64,000 nucleotides of DNA from Streptococcus suis YS56 (GTDB taxonomy: Bacteria > Bacillota > Bacilli > Lactobacillales > Streptococcaceae), in assembly GCF_000440115.1 (NCBI RefSeq), contig NZ_ALMY01000013.1, forward strand, positions 44,593 through 108,592. The letters are read 5' to 3'. Both the position numbers and the translations under genes were made by a program. Within the stretch, counting starts at the first letter, position 1, and each line of letters opens with the position of its first letter. Below are positions 17,153 through 27,032 of the stretch, piece by piece. The notes under the pieces were generated by a model that saw only the letters and a program-made list of their open reading frames with translations, was not told where the DNA came from and made no database searches.

Positions 17153-17341
17153 CTATTCATTCCAAAAGAGGCTATTGAGATCGGTCTGTAAAGCTTTGGC
17201 TAGGTTAATACAGAGGTCTAGCGAGGGATTGTACTTGTTGTTTTCAATCATGTTGATGGTCTGCCTGGATACGCCGATGGCCTTGGCCAAATCCAGCTGG
17301 GAAATTCCTAGTAGTAGGCGATAATCTTTGACACGGTTCAT
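17153..17341 (-). CDS. XRE-family transcriptional regulator (short, YozG-like)
   Basis: A 62-residue protein that is little more than one Cro/C1 helix-turn-helix: the RLLLGISQLDLAKAIGVSR recognition region and NKYNPSLDLCINLAKAL tail are classic. It starts with an AAGGAGGG site. It heads the membrane-protein operon running to 15138, and four copies of an 18-bp near-palindrome lie directly upstream, one of them containing the -35 box of the operon's promoter. Autorepression is therefore likely. Confidence 0.9.
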   Translation of the reverse strand: MNRVKDYRLLLGISQLDLAKAIGVSRQTINMIENNKYNPSLDLCINLAKALQTDLNSLFWNE

Positions 17342-17356
17342 GTGCCCTCCTTTCTA

Positions 17357-17550
17357 TGTCAACTATATCTGACACATTTGACTAAAAATGAGAGGATAGG
17401 TTGGCTATCCTTTTAAATGATTGTCAATTATATCTGACATACAACTGTAAAAAAATGTGGGAACCCTCCCTGTTGATGTCAATTATATCCGACACTTTTC
17501 TGTAATGTTATTATATACCCATCAAGAAAGCTTGTCAACTATATTTGACA
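17357..17550. promoter_or_regulatory. Array of four 18-bp operator-like near-palindromes
   Basis: The copies lie at 17357-17374, 17422-17439, 17477-17494 and 17533-17550, all fitting TGTCAAYTATATYYGACA with TGTC/GACA ends as inverted halves. Start-to-start spacing is 65, 55 and 56 bases. They fill the gap between the XRE gene and rsmH and are probably bound by the XRE protein. Confidence 0.85.
17510..17538 (-). promoter_or_regulatory. Consensus promoter of the XRE operon
   Basis: On the minus strand, TTGACA (17538-17533), a 17-base spacer and TATAAT (17515-17510), a full consensus match. The -35 box is one half of operator copy four, and copy three lies just past the expected transcription start. 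Confidence 0.85.
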
Positions 17551-17593
17551 CATTTTTTGTAAAAAGTTTGCAACAACTTTTTGATTTATTTTG

Positions 17594-17602
17594 TGGTACA
17601 AT
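17594..17602 (+). promoter_or_regulatory. Extended -10 promoter of rsmH
   Basis: TGG-TACAAT (17594-17602) with no good -35 box. It ends 9 bases before the rsmH ATG, and no Shine-Dalgarno sequence lies between them. Confidence 0.6.
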
Positions 17603-17611
17603 AAATAAGAT

Positions 17612-18562
17612 ATGAGCAAGGAATTTAATCACACTACTGTGCTTTTGCACGAAACAGTAGATATGTTAGACATCAAACCAAATGGAATTTATGTAGATGC
17701 TACCTTGGGTGGGGCAGGTCATAGTGAGTACCTTTTGAGTCAGTTGACGGAAGGAGGGCATCTCTATGCCTTTGACCAGGATCAGACGGCCATCGACCAT
17801 GCCCACATTCGCTTGGCAACCTACATTGAAAAGGGGCAAGTAACCTTCATCAAGGACAATTTTCGCAATCTCAAGACTCGCTTGGCAGAGCTTGGGGTGA
17901 CAGAGATTGATGGGATTTGTTACGATCTTGGTGTGTCTAGTCCGCAGTTGGATGAGCGGGAGCGTGGCTTTTCTTACAAACAAGATGCTCCGCTTGATAT
18001 GCGGATGAATCGTGAGGGACATTTGACGGCCTATGATGTGGTCAATAACTATGACTATCATGATTTGGTACGGATTTTCTTTAAATACGGTGAGGATAAA
18101 TTTTCCAAGCAGATTGCTCGTAAGATTGAACAGGCACGTGCCATCAAACCTATTGAAACGACAACTGAGTTGGCAGAACTGATCAAATCTGCTAAGCCAG
18201 CCAAGGAACTTAAGAAGAAGGGCCACCCTGCCAAGCAGATTTTTCAGGCTATTCGGATTGAAGTCAACGATGAATTAGGTGCAGCAGACGAATCTATCCA
18301 GCAGGCCATTGACTTATTGGCTTTGGATGGACGGATTTCTGTTATTACTTTCCATTCTTTAGAAGATCGCTTGACCAAACAACTCTTCAAAGAAGCCAGT
18401 ACGATTGATGTTCCAAAAGGCTTGCCATTTATTCCAGATGACTTGAAGGCGCCACTTGAATTGGTCAATCGTAAGCCTATCTTACCTAGTCAAGAAGAAT
18501 TAGAGGCAAATAATCGCGCGCATTCAGCCAAACTGCGTGTAGCTAAGAAAGTACATAAATAG
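17612..18562 (+). CDS. rsmH: 16S rRNA (cytosine-1402 N4) methyltransferase
   Basis: A 316-residue SAM-dependent methylase (formerly MraW) that modifies C1402 of 16S rRNA in the P site. The N-terminal [13 protein letters not shown] segment, the SAM-site [14 protein letters not shown] and the [16 protein letters not shown] motif are diagnostic, and the length is normal. The start is fixed by homology, yet no ribosome site precedes it and the -10 box is 9 bases away, so a leaderless mRNA is predicted. It is the first gene of the rsmH-ftsL-pbpX-mraY cluster. Confidence 0.96.
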   Translation: MSKEFNHTTVLLHETVDMLDIKPNGIYVDATLGGAGHSEYLLSQLTEGGHLYAFDQDQTAIDHAHIRLATYIEKGQVTFIKDNFRNLKTRLAELGVTEIDGICYDLGVSSPQLDERERGFSYKQDAPLDMRMNREGHLTAYDVVNNYDYHDLVRIFFKYGEDKFSKQIARKIEQARAIKPIETTTELAELIKSAKPAKELKKKGHPAKQIFQAIRIEVNDELGAADESIQQAIDLLALDGRISVITFHSLEDRLTKQLFKEASTIDVPKGLPFIPDDLKAPLELVNRKPILPSQEELEANNRAHSAKLRVAKKVHK

Positions 18563-18572
18563 GAGAGAGTCT

Positions 18573-18896
18573 ATGTTGCAAGAAAAACGTAGAGAAGCCA
18601 CTATGCGGGTTATCGGTGATAAAATTAGAACCTTCACACGTGTAGAAAAAGCCTTCTATTCAAGCATCGTATTATCTGGATTAGCCCTTGCCATAGGAAT
18701 TATCTTTATGCAAACGCGGCTTTTGCAGCTTCAATCTGGGATGGCCAAAGTCAATCAAGATATTAGCCAAAAACAGATTGAAATCAACGATGCAAAGCAA
18801 GCTGTCAATGAATTGACACGTTCAGCTCGATTGATGGAAATTGCTGAAAAAGCTGGATTAACTTTTAATAATGACAATATTGGAGTAGCCGAATAA
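18573..18896 (+). CDS. ftsL: Cell division protein FtsL
   Basis: A 107-residue bitopic membrane protein. A short basic cytoplasmic tail is followed by one helix (about 28-47) and an extracellular coiled coil with leucine heptads (about 48-95). FtsL joins FtsB and DivIC in the divisome and activates septal wall synthesis. It is placed between rsmH and pbpX, overlapping the latter by one base, which is the standard streptococcal arrangement. An AGGAGAG site precedes the ATG; a second in-frame ATG ten codons on is possible. Confidence 0.92.
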   Translation: MLQEKRREATMRVIGDKIRTFTRVEKAFYSSIVLSGLALAIGIIFMQTRLLQLQSGMAKVNQDISQKQIEINDAKQAVNELTRSARLMEIAEKAGLTFNNDNIGVAE

Positions 18897-21145
18897 TGCC
18901 CAGAAGAAATAATAAACTCTTGCGGTATGTCTTGAAAAAACGATATGTTCCGTCAAAAAATCGTCGAAGAGTAGGACAGAGCCTACTTCTTTTGACGGTT
19001 TTCGTCTTTTTTCTCTTTTTAATTAACTTTGCCTATATTATCGGAACCGATAGTAAATTTGGGGTGGATTTGTCAGAAAGAGCTGATGCGGTACACCAGC
19101 GTGAAGTTACCGTTCAAGCTAAACGGGGGACGATATACGACCGTACAGGAATTCCTATTGCAGAAGATTCAACGACCTATACAGTCTATGCCATCATTGA
19201 CACAGAATATGTGTCAGAACTGAAAAAAGTTTTGTATGTGCAGTCTTCTCAGTTCAGCAAAGTAGCAGAAATCTTTAAAAAGCATCTCGGAATGGAGACG
19301 GCTTATGTTATGGAGCAGCTGAATCAACCTGAACTGAAGCAGGTATACTTTGGGACGTTAGGCAAGAACATCTCCTATAGTACGATGTCTTCAATCCAAG
19401 AAGAGATGAAGGCGGCAGGTATTGAAGGGATTGCCTTTAACGCTAGTCCAGGACGGATGTATCCGAATGGAAATTTTGCTTCAATTTTTGTCGGGTTAGC
19501 TAATCCGGTTGAAAACAAGGATGGTAGTCATAGTTTACAGGGTGTGAGTGGTTTGGAATATTATCTGAATGATATTCTGGCTGGTCAAGATGGAAAGGTT
19601 ATCTACGAGAAAGATAGCCAAGGCCGTGTCCTACCTGGAACAGAAAAGGTTGAAACGGAGACAGTAAATGGGCAGGATGTCTATACGACAATTTCAGCCG
19701 ATCTGCAACGTTCTCTTGAAACCAATATGAATACCTTCTTTGATAACGCCAAAGGGCGATATGCGAATGCAACTTTGGTTTCAGCCAAGACGGGTGAAAT
19801 ACTGGCGACGACCCAAAGGCCAAGCTATGATTCAGATACCAAAGAAGGTCTAGGCCAAGAAGGACTGCTAGAGCGGTCACTCTTATACCAAGAAGCGTTT
19901 GAGCCTGGTTCAACAATGAAGGTGCTAACAGTAGCGTCAGCTATCGATAATGGAACCTTTGACCCAAATGCCTATTATACCAATAATGAGTACGTTATCG
20001 CAGACGCGAAAATCAATGACTGGACCCTCAATGCAGGTTATTCAGCTGTGACTCTCAATTATGCGCAAGGCTTCTCCCTATCCAGTAACGTTGGGATGAC
20101 CTTATTGCAGCAACAGATGGGAGATGAAAAATGGCTAAATTACCTCGCTAAATTCCGCTTTGGCTACCCAACGCGTTTTGGTATGGGGGACGAGGCGCCA
20201 GGAATGGTACCAGGGGACAACATTGTTTCTATCGCCATGTCATCGTTTGGTCAGGGTATTTCTGCAAACCAGGCACAGATGCTTCGTAGTTTTACCGCCA
20301 TTGCGAACAACGGTATTATGCTAGAGCCTAAATTCATCTCAGCTCTTTATAATCCTAATACAGATACAGCTAGAGTTTCTTCGAAAGAAGAAGTGGGAAA
20401 TCCAGTTTCTGAACAAGCTGCCGATGATACACTTCGCTATATGATTAATGTCGGTACGGACCCTGTTTATGGTACGCTCTACTCACATGACTTACAGGGG
20501 CCTGCAATTCAAGTTGATGGCTATGACATTGCAGTTAAATCAGGTACGGCGGAAATTGCCAGCGAAGATGGTCAAGGGTATATTAAAGGTGCCTACATCA
20601 ACTCTGTAGTAGCCATGATCCCTGCTGAGGACCCTGAATTTATCATGTATGTGACCATTCGCCAACCGGAAGTATTAAATGTCCTGTCTTGGCGTGACAT
20701 TGTCAGTCCTACATTGAAAGAAGCGATGCTGTTGAAAGACAATTTGAATCTGGATTCACCTGCGCCAGCATTGACCCGGGTTGCTAATGAGACAGAGTAT
20801 CAATTGCCAGACCTCATTGGTAAGGCACCAGGCGAGTCGGCTGAGGAACTTCGCCGTCAATTAGTTCAACCAGTTATCCTTGGAAACGGTGCTGAAATTA
20901 AAAAAGTTTCAGTCGAAAAAGGAAGTAACGTAATCGCCAACCAACAGGTTCTACTCCTGACAAATAAATTCGAAGAAATGCCAGACCTGTACGCAATCAC
21001 CAAAGAGAATATGGATATATTTGCTGAATGGACTGGTATCGAAGTGACCTATAAAGGAACGGGTTCAAAAGTAGTCGACCAAAGTGTAGAGGTTGGTACC
21101 GCTTTGAATAAAACCGAGAAAATAACAATAACCTTAGGAGACTAA
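18896..21145 (+). CDS. pbpX: Penicillin-binding protein 2X (septal transpeptidase)
   Basis: A 749-residue class B PBP. The order is: basic cytoplasmic tail, one membrane helix (about 27-47), a dimerisation/pedestal domain, the transpeptidase domain, and two C-terminal PASTA-like repeats (about 635-749). Active-site motifs are STMK (nucleophile Ser339), SSN (396-398) and KSGT (548-551). It cross-links septal peptidoglycan with FtsW and is the main beta-lactam target in streptococci. The motif sequences look ordinary; I cannot judge resistance from them. The mraY start follows one base after the stop. Confidence 0.96.
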   Translation: MPRRNNKLLRYVLKKRYVPSKNRRRVGQSLLLLTVFVFFLFLINFAYIIGTDSKFGVDLSERADAVHQREVTVQAKRGTIYDRTGIPIAEDSTTYTVYAIIDTEYVSELKKVLYVQSSQFSKVAEIFKKHLGMETAYVMEQLNQPELKQVYFGTLGKNISYSTMSSIQEEMKAAGIEGIAFNASPGRMYPNGNFASIFVGLANPVENKDGSHSLQGVSGLEYYLNDILAGQDGKVIYEKDSQGRVLPGTEKVETETVNGQDVYTTISADLQRSLETNMNTFFDNAKGRYANATLVSAKTGEILATTQRPSYDSDTKEGLGQEGLLERSLLYQEAFEPGSTMKVLTVASAIDNGTFDPNAYYTNNEYVIADAKINDWTLNAGYSAVTLNYAQGFSLSSNVGMTLLQQQMGDEKWLNYLAKFRFGYPTRFGMGDEAPGMVPGDNIVSIAMSSFGQGISANQAQMLRSFTAIANNGIMLEPKFISALYNPNTDTARVSSKEEVGNPVSEQAADDTLRYMINVGTDPVYGTLYSHDLQGPAIQVDGYDIAVKSGTAEIASEDGQGYIKGAYINSVVAMIPAEDPEFIMYVTIRQPEVLNVLSWRDIVSPTLKEAMLLKDNLNLDSPAPALTRVANETEYQLPDLIGKAPGESAEELRRQLVQPVILGNGAEIKKVSVEKGSNVIANQQVLLLTNKFEEMPDLYAITKENMDIFAEWTGIEVTYKGTGSKVVDQSVEVGTALNKTEKITITLGD

Positions 21146-21146
21146 C

Positions 21147-22145
21147 ATGCAATTCGCACTTATGTCGGGATTGGTAGCTTTTCTAGCAACCGTTCTCTTA
21201 ATCCCACGATTTATTACATTTTATCAAGCCAAACGCATCGAGGGGCAACAGATGCACGAAGATGTGAAACAACATCAGTTTAAGGCAGGTACACCAACAA
21301 TGGGGGGAACAGTTTTTCTCGTTGTTGCGATTCTTGTCAGCTTGTTGTTTGCAACGGCCTTTCAACTGTTGACGGGTGGTGTCCTTGCCATCCTCTTCAT
21401 CCTTGCCCTTTATGGTGTAGTAGGATTTTTGGATGACTTTTTAAAAATTTTCCGTAAAATAAATGAAGGTCTTAATCCTAAACAAAAGCTTGCTCTACAA
21501 ATTTTAGGAGGTATTGTCTTCTACTTTGTACACGTAAGAGGAGCAGGTGGCGGAGAATTGAATGTATTTGGTCACATGGTACATTTGGGAGTTCTTTATT
21601 TCCCATTTGTTCTGTTCTGGCTGGTCGGTTTTTCAAATGCAGTTAATTTGACAGATGGTATTGATGGATTGGCTTCTATCTCAGTTGTTATCAGCCTTCT
21701 AGCTTACTCTGTCATCGCCTTCAATGAGCAAAAATTTGATATTCTTCTAGTTTGTGTGACCATGATTGGTGGCTTGCTCGGTTTCTTTGTTTATAACCGT
21801 AAACCAGCGAAGATTTTTATGGGTGATGTGGGAAGTTTGGCACTTGGTGGCATGCTAGCGACTATTTCCATTGCCCTCCGTCAAGAATGGACACTTCTTC
21901 TAATCGGTCTGGTTTATGTTATTGAAACGTCCTCTGTTATGTTGCAAGTTTCATATTTTAAATACACCAAAAAACGCTTTGGAGAAGGTCGTCGTATCTT
22001 CCGTATGACTCCTTTTCATCACCATTTGGAGCTTGGAGGTTTGACCGGAAAAGCTGAAAAATGGAGCGAGTGGAAAGTTGACTTTTTCCTCTGGTCAGTC
22101 GGTCTCATCATGAGCTTGATTACCCTAGCTATTCTTTATCTATAA
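21147..22145 (+). CDS. mraY: Phospho-MurNAc-pentapeptide transferase
   Basis: A 332-residue enzyme with about ten membrane helices that transfers phospho-MurNAc-pentapeptide from UDP to undecaprenyl phosphate, giving lipid I. Diagnostic segments are FLDDFLK (about 92), [13 protein letters not shown] (about 165) and the HHHLE motif (about 290). It ends the division/wall cluster and is followed by a strong terminator. Confidence 0.97.
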   Translation: MQFALMSGLVAFLATVLLIPRFITFYQAKRIEGQQMHEDVKQHQFKAGTPTMGGTVFLVVAILVSLLFATAFQLLTGGVLAILFILALYGVVGFLDDFLKIFRKINEGLNPKQKLALQILGGIVFYFVHVRGAGGGELNVFGHMVHLGVLYFPFVLFWLVGFSNAVNLTDGIDGLASISVVISLLAYSVIAFNEQKFDILLVCVTMIGGLLGFFVYNRKPAKIFMGDVGSLALGGMLATISIALRQEWTLLLIGLVYVIETSSVMLQVSYFKYTKKRFGEGRRIFRMTPFHHHLELGGLTGKAEKWSEWKVDFFLWSVGLIMSLITLAILYL

Positions 22146-22153
22146 AATGTCAG

Positions 22154-22175
22154 AAACAGCAGAAATGCTGTTTTT
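22154..22175 (+). terminator. Terminator of the rsmH-mraY operon
   Basis: AAACAGCA (22154-22161), a GAAA tetraloop, TGCTGTTT (22166-22173) and more T. Confidence 0.92.
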
Positions 22176-22179
22176 GTGC

Positions 22180-22361
22180 TATAATAGAAGGCAGTATAAT
22201 TAAGAACCTGTATTCACAGTTCAAGGTTTCCATATAGGACTAGTTTTCAAACTACTCATCGTTAGTTTTTTCAAAGTACAATCGGTAAAACGACTTTATT
22301 AGCGAAAATGATCTCTTATATAAGCACTTTGCTTGTGAATACAGCTTCCAAAGAGGGAACT
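22180..22361 (+). promoter_or_regulatory. Promoter and long structured 5' leader of the DEAD-box helicase
   Basis: TATAAT at 22180-22185 is followed by about 170 bases without an ORF. Near its ends lies a perfect 11-bp inverted repeat, CTGTATTCACA (22208-22218) and TGTGAATACAG (22334-22344). The second arm lies just upstream of the ribosome site. Long leaders that respond to cold or to the helicase itself are known for RNA helicase genes. Confidence 0.6.
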
Positions 22362-23705
22362 ATGAAATTTACAGATATGAAACTCAAGCCTTATATTCAG
22401 GAGGCTTTGAAAGAAATTAACTTTGTCCAGCCGACAGAGGTTCAGGAGAAATTGATTCCTGTTGTTTTGTCAGGGCGAGACTTGATTGGGGAATCAAAAA
22501 CAGGTTCGGGTAAGACCCATACCTTCTTGATCCCGATTTTCCAAAAATTAAATGAAGAATTGGACCAAGTTCAGGCTGTTATTACAGCTTCATCACGAGA
22601 ACTGGCTACTCAGATTTATCAAGCGGCTCGTCAGTTGGCTAGTCATTCGGACATGGAAGTTCGTGTGACCAATTATGTTGGTGGTACAGACAAGAACCGT
22701 CAGATTGACAAGCTCCAAGCTGGTCAACCTCATATTGTTGTCGGGACACCGGGGCGTATCTATGATTTGGTCAAATCAGGTGACCTTGCTATCCATAAAG
22801 CCAAAACCTTTGTGGTGGATGAGGCAGATATGACCTTGGACATGGGCTTTTTAGAAACAGTTGATAAGATTGCTGGCAGCCTGCCAAAAGACTTGCAATT
22901 TATGGTCTTTTCAGCGACCATTCCGCAGAAACTCCAACCGTTTTTGAAAAAGTACTTATCCAATCCAGTCATGGAACAAATCAAGACCCATACGGTGATT
23001 TCAGATACCATTGAAAACTGGTTGATTTCAACCAAGGGGCGTGACCGTAATGCTCAAATCTTGGAAGTAACCAAGCTCATGCAACCTTACTTGGCCATGA
23101 TTTTCGTCAATACAAAGACACGTGCAGATGAATTGCATAGCTATTTGACTGCGAATGGTCTACGCGTTGCAAAGATTCATGGGGACATTCCTCCACGTGA
23201 ACGCAAGCGGATTATGAACCAGGTGAAGAACTTGGATTATCAATATATTGTAGCGACAGACTTGGCAGCACGTGGTATTGACATTGAAGGTGTCAGCCAT
23301 GTCATCAATGATGCCATTCCTCAGGACCTTTCCTTCTTTGTTCACCGTGTGGGGCGCACAGGTCGTAATGGTTTATCAGGCATTGCCATTACCCTTTATC
23401 AGCCAAGCGATGATGCAGATATTCGAGAGCTAGAAAAACTCAATATCAAATTCTTGCCAAAAGAAATGAAAAATGGCGAATTTGTCGATACCTACGACCG
23501 TGACCGCCGTGCTAACCGTGAAAAATCTCGTGAAAAACTAGATTTGGAAATGATTGGCTTGGTCAAGAAGAAAAAGAAAAAAGTCAAACCGGGCTACAAG
23601 AAGAAAATTCAATGGGCTGTTGATGAAAAACGTCGCAAGACCAAGCGAGTTGAAGCGCGTGCAAAAGGTCGTGCAGAACGTAAAGCCAAGCGTCAAACCT
23701 TTTAA
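22362..23705 (+). CDS. DEAD-box ATP-dependent RNA helicase (CshB-like)
   Basis: A 447-residue RNA helicase. Seen in order are a Q-motif region (FVQPTEVQEKLIP), Walker A SKTGSGKT, the DEAD box in VVDEADMTLDM, SAT, and the C-terminal HRVGRTGRNG motif VI, followed by a lysine/arginine-rich tail (about 385-447) that would bind RNA. Such enzymes unwind structured RNA in ribosome assembly and mRNA decay, often in the cold. The start at 22362 has AGAGGG; the earlier in-frame ATG at 22308 overlaps the leader structure and lacks a site. A DUF3165 gene follows 17 bases later. Confidence 0.93.
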   Translation: MKFTDMKLKPYIQEALKEINFVQPTEVQEKLIPVVLSGRDLIGESKTGSGKTHTFLIPIFQKLNEELDQVQAVITASSRELATQIYQAARQLASHSDMEVRVTNYVGGTDKNRQIDKLQAGQPHIVVGTPGRIYDLVKSGDLAIHKAKTFVVDEADMTLDMGFLETVDKIAGSLPKDLQFMVFSATIPQKLQPFLKKYLSNPVMEQIKTHTVISDTIENWLISTKGRDRNAQILEVTKLMQPYLAMIFVNTKTRADELHSYLTANGLRVAKIHGDIPPRERKRIMNQVKNLDYQYIVATDLAARGIDIEGVSHVINDAIPQDLSFFVHRVGRTGRNGLSGIAITLYQPSDDADIRELEKLNIKFLPKEMKNGEFVDTYDRDRRANREKSREKLDLEMIGLVKKKKKKVKPGYKKKIQWAVDEKRRKTKRVEARAKGRAERKAKRQTF

Positions 23706-23722
23706 AGTAATCGAGGAAAAAG

Positions 23723-23947
23723 ATGTTACAAAACATTCTAAGTTTTTATTTACAAGGATTGCTAATAGCTTCCCTGTTGATTATCACTTCTAGTCTGGTC
23801 TGGTTTATCTGGCGTGCGACAAAGGGTGTGGATAAAACCTTGCAAGAACGACAAGATTTCTTGTTTGATTTGTTGATGATTAATGTGATGACAATTCCCA
23901 TTGTAGCCTTTGGAGTGGTGGGAATCTTATTAATGTTTAAAGTGTAG
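23723..23947 (+). CDS. DUF3165 small membrane protein
   Basis: A 74-residue protein with two helices (about 4-28 and 48-72) joined by a charged RATKGVDKTLQERQ loop, which is the pattern of the streptococcal DUF3165 family. It lies between the helicase and trxB, 13 bases from the latter. Function unknown. Confidence 0.8.
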   Translation: MLQNILSFYLQGLLIASLLIITSSLVWFIWRATKGVDKTLQERQDFLFDLLMINVMTIPIVAFGVVGILLMFKV

Positions 23948-23960
23948 AAGGAAAAAGTAT

Positions 23961-24878
23961 ATGTACGATACAGTTGTAATTGGTGCGGGTCCTGCGGGGA
24001 TGACTGCAGCTCTTTATGCAGGGCGTAGCAATTTAAAGGTAGCTCTTTTGGAACGTGGTATTTATGGTGGTCAGATGAACAATACCGCGGAAATTGAAAA
24101 CTATCCTGGCTACGACCATATTTCAGGTCCTGCCTTGGCTGAGAAGATGTTTGAACCTCTGGAAAAATTCGGAGTAGATCATATTTTTGGGACCTTGGTG
24201 CGAATTGAAGAAGATGGTCCGATTAAGAAAATCATTACAGAAGACGGTGTACTGGAAACCAAAACAGTCATTTTAGCTATGGGAGCTAAACACCGTTTGT
24301 TGGGTGTTCCTGGAGAGGATACTTACAATAGCCGTGGTGTTTCCTACTGTGCGGTCTGTGACGGTGCCTTCTTCCGTGGTCAGAAACTCTTGGTCGTAGG
24401 TGGCGGTGATTCAGCGGTAGAAGAAGCCCTTTTCTTGACACAATTCGCAGAATCTGTGACCATTGTTCACCGACGTGACCAACTCCGTGCCCAAAAAGTT
24501 ATCCAAGACCGTGCATTTGCCAATGAAAAAATCAATTTCATTTGGGACAGCGTTGTTGAAGAAATAAAGGGAGATGATTTACGGGTTCAAAGTGTCCGAA
24601 TTAAAAACGTGAAAACAGAGGAAGTCAGTGAATTGGACTTTGGTGGTGTCTTTGTTTACGTTGGTTTGGATCCGATGACAGATTCCGTTGCGGATTTGGG
24701 CATTACAGATGAAGCGGGATGGATTATCACTGATGAAAAAATGGCAACCAGCCAGCCTGGTATTTATGCCATTGGCGACATCCGCCAAAATCAACTCCGT
24801 CAGATTGCGACTGCTGTTGGAAATGGAGCAGTTGCTGGTCAGGAAGTCTATAACTACATCACAGAACTAGCTGAATAG
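23961..24878 (+). CDS. trxB: Thioredoxin reductase
   Basis: A 305-residue FAD enzyme that uses NADPH to reduce thioredoxin. It shows the FAD site VVIGAGPAGMTAAL (5-18), the redox pair CAVC (Cys130 and Cys133), the NADPH site VVGGGDSAVEEA (about 145-156), and the C-terminal GDIRQNQLRQIATAVGNG FAD motif. It is the key thiol-redox enzyme in streptococci, which often lack glutathione reductase. The DUF177 gene follows in the same direction. Confidence 0.96.
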   Translation: MYDTVVIGAGPAGMTAALYAGRSNLKVALLERGIYGGQMNNTAEIENYPGYDHISGPALAEKMFEPLEKFGVDHIFGTLVRIEEDGPIKKIITEDGVLETKTVILAMGAKHRLLGVPGEDTYNSRGVSYCAVCDGAFFRGQKLLVVGGGDSAVEEALFLTQFAESVTIVHRRDQLRAQKVIQDRAFANEKINFIWDSVVEEIKGDDLRVQSVRIKNVKTEEVSELDFGGVFVYVGLDPMTDSVADLGITDEAGWIITDEKMATSQPGIYAIGDIRQNQLRQIATAVGNGAVAGQEVYNYITELAE

Positions 24879-24887
24879 GGGAATTCA

Positions 24888-25427
24888 ATGTTTCATATTT
24901 ACGATATTCAGAAAAATCCAGATGGAATTTCTTTTGAGAAAACTTTAGACTTACAGGAAGAATTGCAGGCTCGAAATGGTGAAGTTCTAGGCTTGTCGCC
25001 AGTCCAAGTCACTGGAAATATCCGCTTTGAATCAGGTTTCTTTTTCTTGGACTATCAGATGACTTATGATATTACCTTGGCATCCAGTCGTTCTCTGCAA
25101 CCAGTTGTTTTGCATGAGGTCCAAAACGTCAATGAACTCTTCGTTGCTAATGAAGCAGTTCTTAAAGAACAAGATTTGATTGATGAGGATATGGTGCTGG
25201 TAGTAGAAGATGACCACATTGTCCTTGATGAGAGTGTAGCAGATAATATTTTACTGGCTATACCAATCAAAGTCTTGACACCTGAAGAAGAAGCTGGACA
25301 GGAACTACCATCTGGTCAAGCTTGGGCTTTAATGACTGAGGAAGATTTTCAACAAAAAGCTCAAGAGAAAAAAGAAGCCAATAGTCCTTTTGCCCAATTA
25401 CAAGGCTTATTTGGAGATGAGGACTAA
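24888..25427 (+). CDS. DUF177 (YceD-like) protein
   Basis: A 179-residue acidic protein with the central GNIRFESGFFFLDYQMTYDITL segment of the DUF177/YceD family. In most bacteria the gene lies directly before rpmF, and the plant homologue is involved in 23S rRNA maturation. No rpmF follows here; the next gene is gnd after a fresh promoter. Ribosome-biogenesis function is inferred from the family. Confidence 0.88.
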   Translation: MFHIYDIQKNPDGISFEKTLDLQEELQARNGEVLGLSPVQVTGNIRFESGFFFLDYQMTYDITLASSRSLQPVVLHEVQNVNELFVANEAVLKEQDLIDEDMVLVVEDDHIVLDESVADNILLAIPIKVLTPEEEAGQELPSGQAWALMTEEDFQQKAQEKKEANSPFAQLQGLFGDED

Positions 25428-25464
25428 CTCAGATTGGCAAGATAGTTAAATTATCTGAAAATTC

Positions 25465-25493
25465 TTGTCAATTTTAAGCTTTCGGTGTATAAT
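25465..25493 (+). promoter_or_regulatory. Promoter of gnd
   Basis: TTGTCA (25465-25470), a 17-base spacer and TATAAT (25488-25493), 30 bases before the ATG. Confidence 0.85.
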
Positions 25494-25523
25494 AAAAGAG
25501 ATACAAATTAGAGGAGTAAACAA

Positions 25524-26951
25524 ATGACTAAAGCAAATTTTGGTGTTGTAGGGATGGCCGTTATGGGCCGCAACCTTGCGCTTAACGTTGAATCACGTGG
25601 CTATTCAGTAGCCATTTACAACCGCTCTGCTGATAAAACAGAAGATGTTGTTGCAAGCAACCCAGGTAAAAACTTGGTACCAAGTTACGATGTGGAAAGC
25701 TTTGTGGCATCTATCGAAAAACCACGTCGCATTATGCTTATGGTTCAAGCTGGTCCTGGTACAGATGCAACCATTCAAGCGCTCTTGCCACACTTGGATG
25801 AAGGTGACATCTTGATCGATGGTGGTAATACCTTCTACGAAGACACTATTCGTCGTTCAAAAGAATTGGCAAACTCAGGTATTAACTTCATCGGTACAGG
25901 TGTATCTGGCGGTGAAAAAGGTGCCCTTGAAGGTCCATCTATCATGCCTGGTGGTCAAAAAGAAGCCTACGAATTGGTGGCAGATGTCTTGGAAGAGATT
26001 TCAGCAAAAGCACCAGAAGATGGAGCACCATGTGTGACTTATATCGGTCCAGATGGAGCTGGTCACTACGTGAAAATGGTCCACAACGGTATCGAGTATG
26101 GCGATATGCAGTTGATTGCGGAGTCTTATGACCTCATGCAACACTTGCTTGGCTTGTCAGTTGATGAGATGGCTGACATCTTCACTGAGTGGAACCAAGG
26201 CGAATTGGATAGCTACTTGATTGAAATCACAGCAGATATTTTGAAACGTAAAGACGACCAAGGTCAAGATGGACCAATCGTTGACTACATTTTGGATGCG
26301 GCTGGTAACAAGGGAACTGGTAAATGGACAAGCCAATCATCACTTGACTTGGGTGTGCCATTGTCATTGATTACAGAATCCGTATTTGCTCGCTATATCT
26401 CAACCTACAAAGATGAGCGTGTGGCAGCAAGTAAGGTTCTTCCAAAACCAGCTTCGTTTGCATACGAAGGCGACAAGGCTGAATTGGTAGAAAAAATTCG
26501 TCAAGCATTGTACTTCTCAAAAATCATGTCTTATGCACAAGGTTTTGCACAATTGCGCGTAGCATCAAAAGAAAACAACTGGAACTTGCCATTTGGTGAA
26601 ATTGCAAAAATCTGGCGTGCGGGTTGTATCATCCGCGCTCGCTTCTTGCAAAAAATCACAGATGCCTACGGACGTGATGAAGACTTGGCAAACTTGCTCT
26701 TGGATGAGTACTTCCTTGATGTAACAGCTAAGTATCAACAGGCAGTTCGTGATGTCGTTGCCTTGGCAGTTCAAGCAGGAGTTCCTGTACCAACATTCTC
26801 AGCAGCTATTACCTACTTCGATAGCTACCGTGCTGAAAACTTGCCAGCGAACTTGATTCAAGCACAACGTGACTACTTTGGTGCTCACACTTATAACCGT
26901 AAAGATAAAGAAGGAATCTTCCATTACGACTGGTATAGCGAATCAAAATAG
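25524..26951 (+). CDS. gnd: 6-phosphogluconate dehydrogenase (decarboxylating)
   Basis: A 475-residue pentose phosphate enzyme that makes ribulose-5-phosphate, CO2 and NADPH. It has the N-terminal [15 protein letters not shown] dinucleotide site, the [20 protein letters not shown] motif (about 126-145), the catalytic [13 protein letters not shown] (about 183-195), and a normal C-terminal tail. Codon use is strongly biased, as expected for a highly expressed gene. The ritR regulator lies downstream, as in S. pneumoniae. Confidence 0.97.
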   Translation: MTKANFGVVGMAVMGRNLALNVESRGYSVAIYNRSADKTEDVVASNPGKNLVPSYDVESFVASIEKPRRIMLMVQAGPGTDATIQALLPHLDEGDILIDGGNTFYEDTIRRSKELANSGINFIGTGVSGGEKGALEGPSIMPGGQKEAYELVADVLEEISAKAPEDGAPCVTYIGPDGAGHYVKMVHNGIEYGDMQLIAESYDLMQHLLGLSVDEMADIFTEWNQGELDSYLIEITADILKRKDDQGQDGPIVDYILDAAGNKGTGKWTSQSSLDLGVPLSLITESVFARYISTYKDERVAASKVLPKPASFAYEGDKAELVEKIRQALYFSKIMSYAQGFAQLRVASKENNWNLPFGEIAKIWRAGCIIRARFLQKITDAYGRDEDLANLLLDEYFLDVTAKYQQAVRDVVALAVQAGVPVPTFSAAITYFDSYRAENLPANLIQAQRDYFGAHTYNRKDKEGIFHYDWYSESK

Positions 26952-26952
26952 A

Positions 26953-26980
26953 AAAGATGGGCGTGGAAGCGCCCTTCTTT
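26953..26980 (+). terminator. Terminator of gnd
   Basis: GGGCG (26959-26963) pairs with CGCCC (26970-26974), followed by TTCTTTCT. It is short and may leak into ritR. Confidence 0.7.
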
Positions 26981-27032
26981 CTAGTCATAATACGATTCCT
27001 ACACCATTTGAAAGAATAGAAAAGGATGGACA

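Noticed and set aside
17357..17550. Four regular repeats that could be read as a small CRISPR array
   Set aside because: Repeats are 18 bp, spacers differ in length (47, 37, 38 bases), no cas genes are near, and one repeat contains a promoter -35 box. Operators explain them better.
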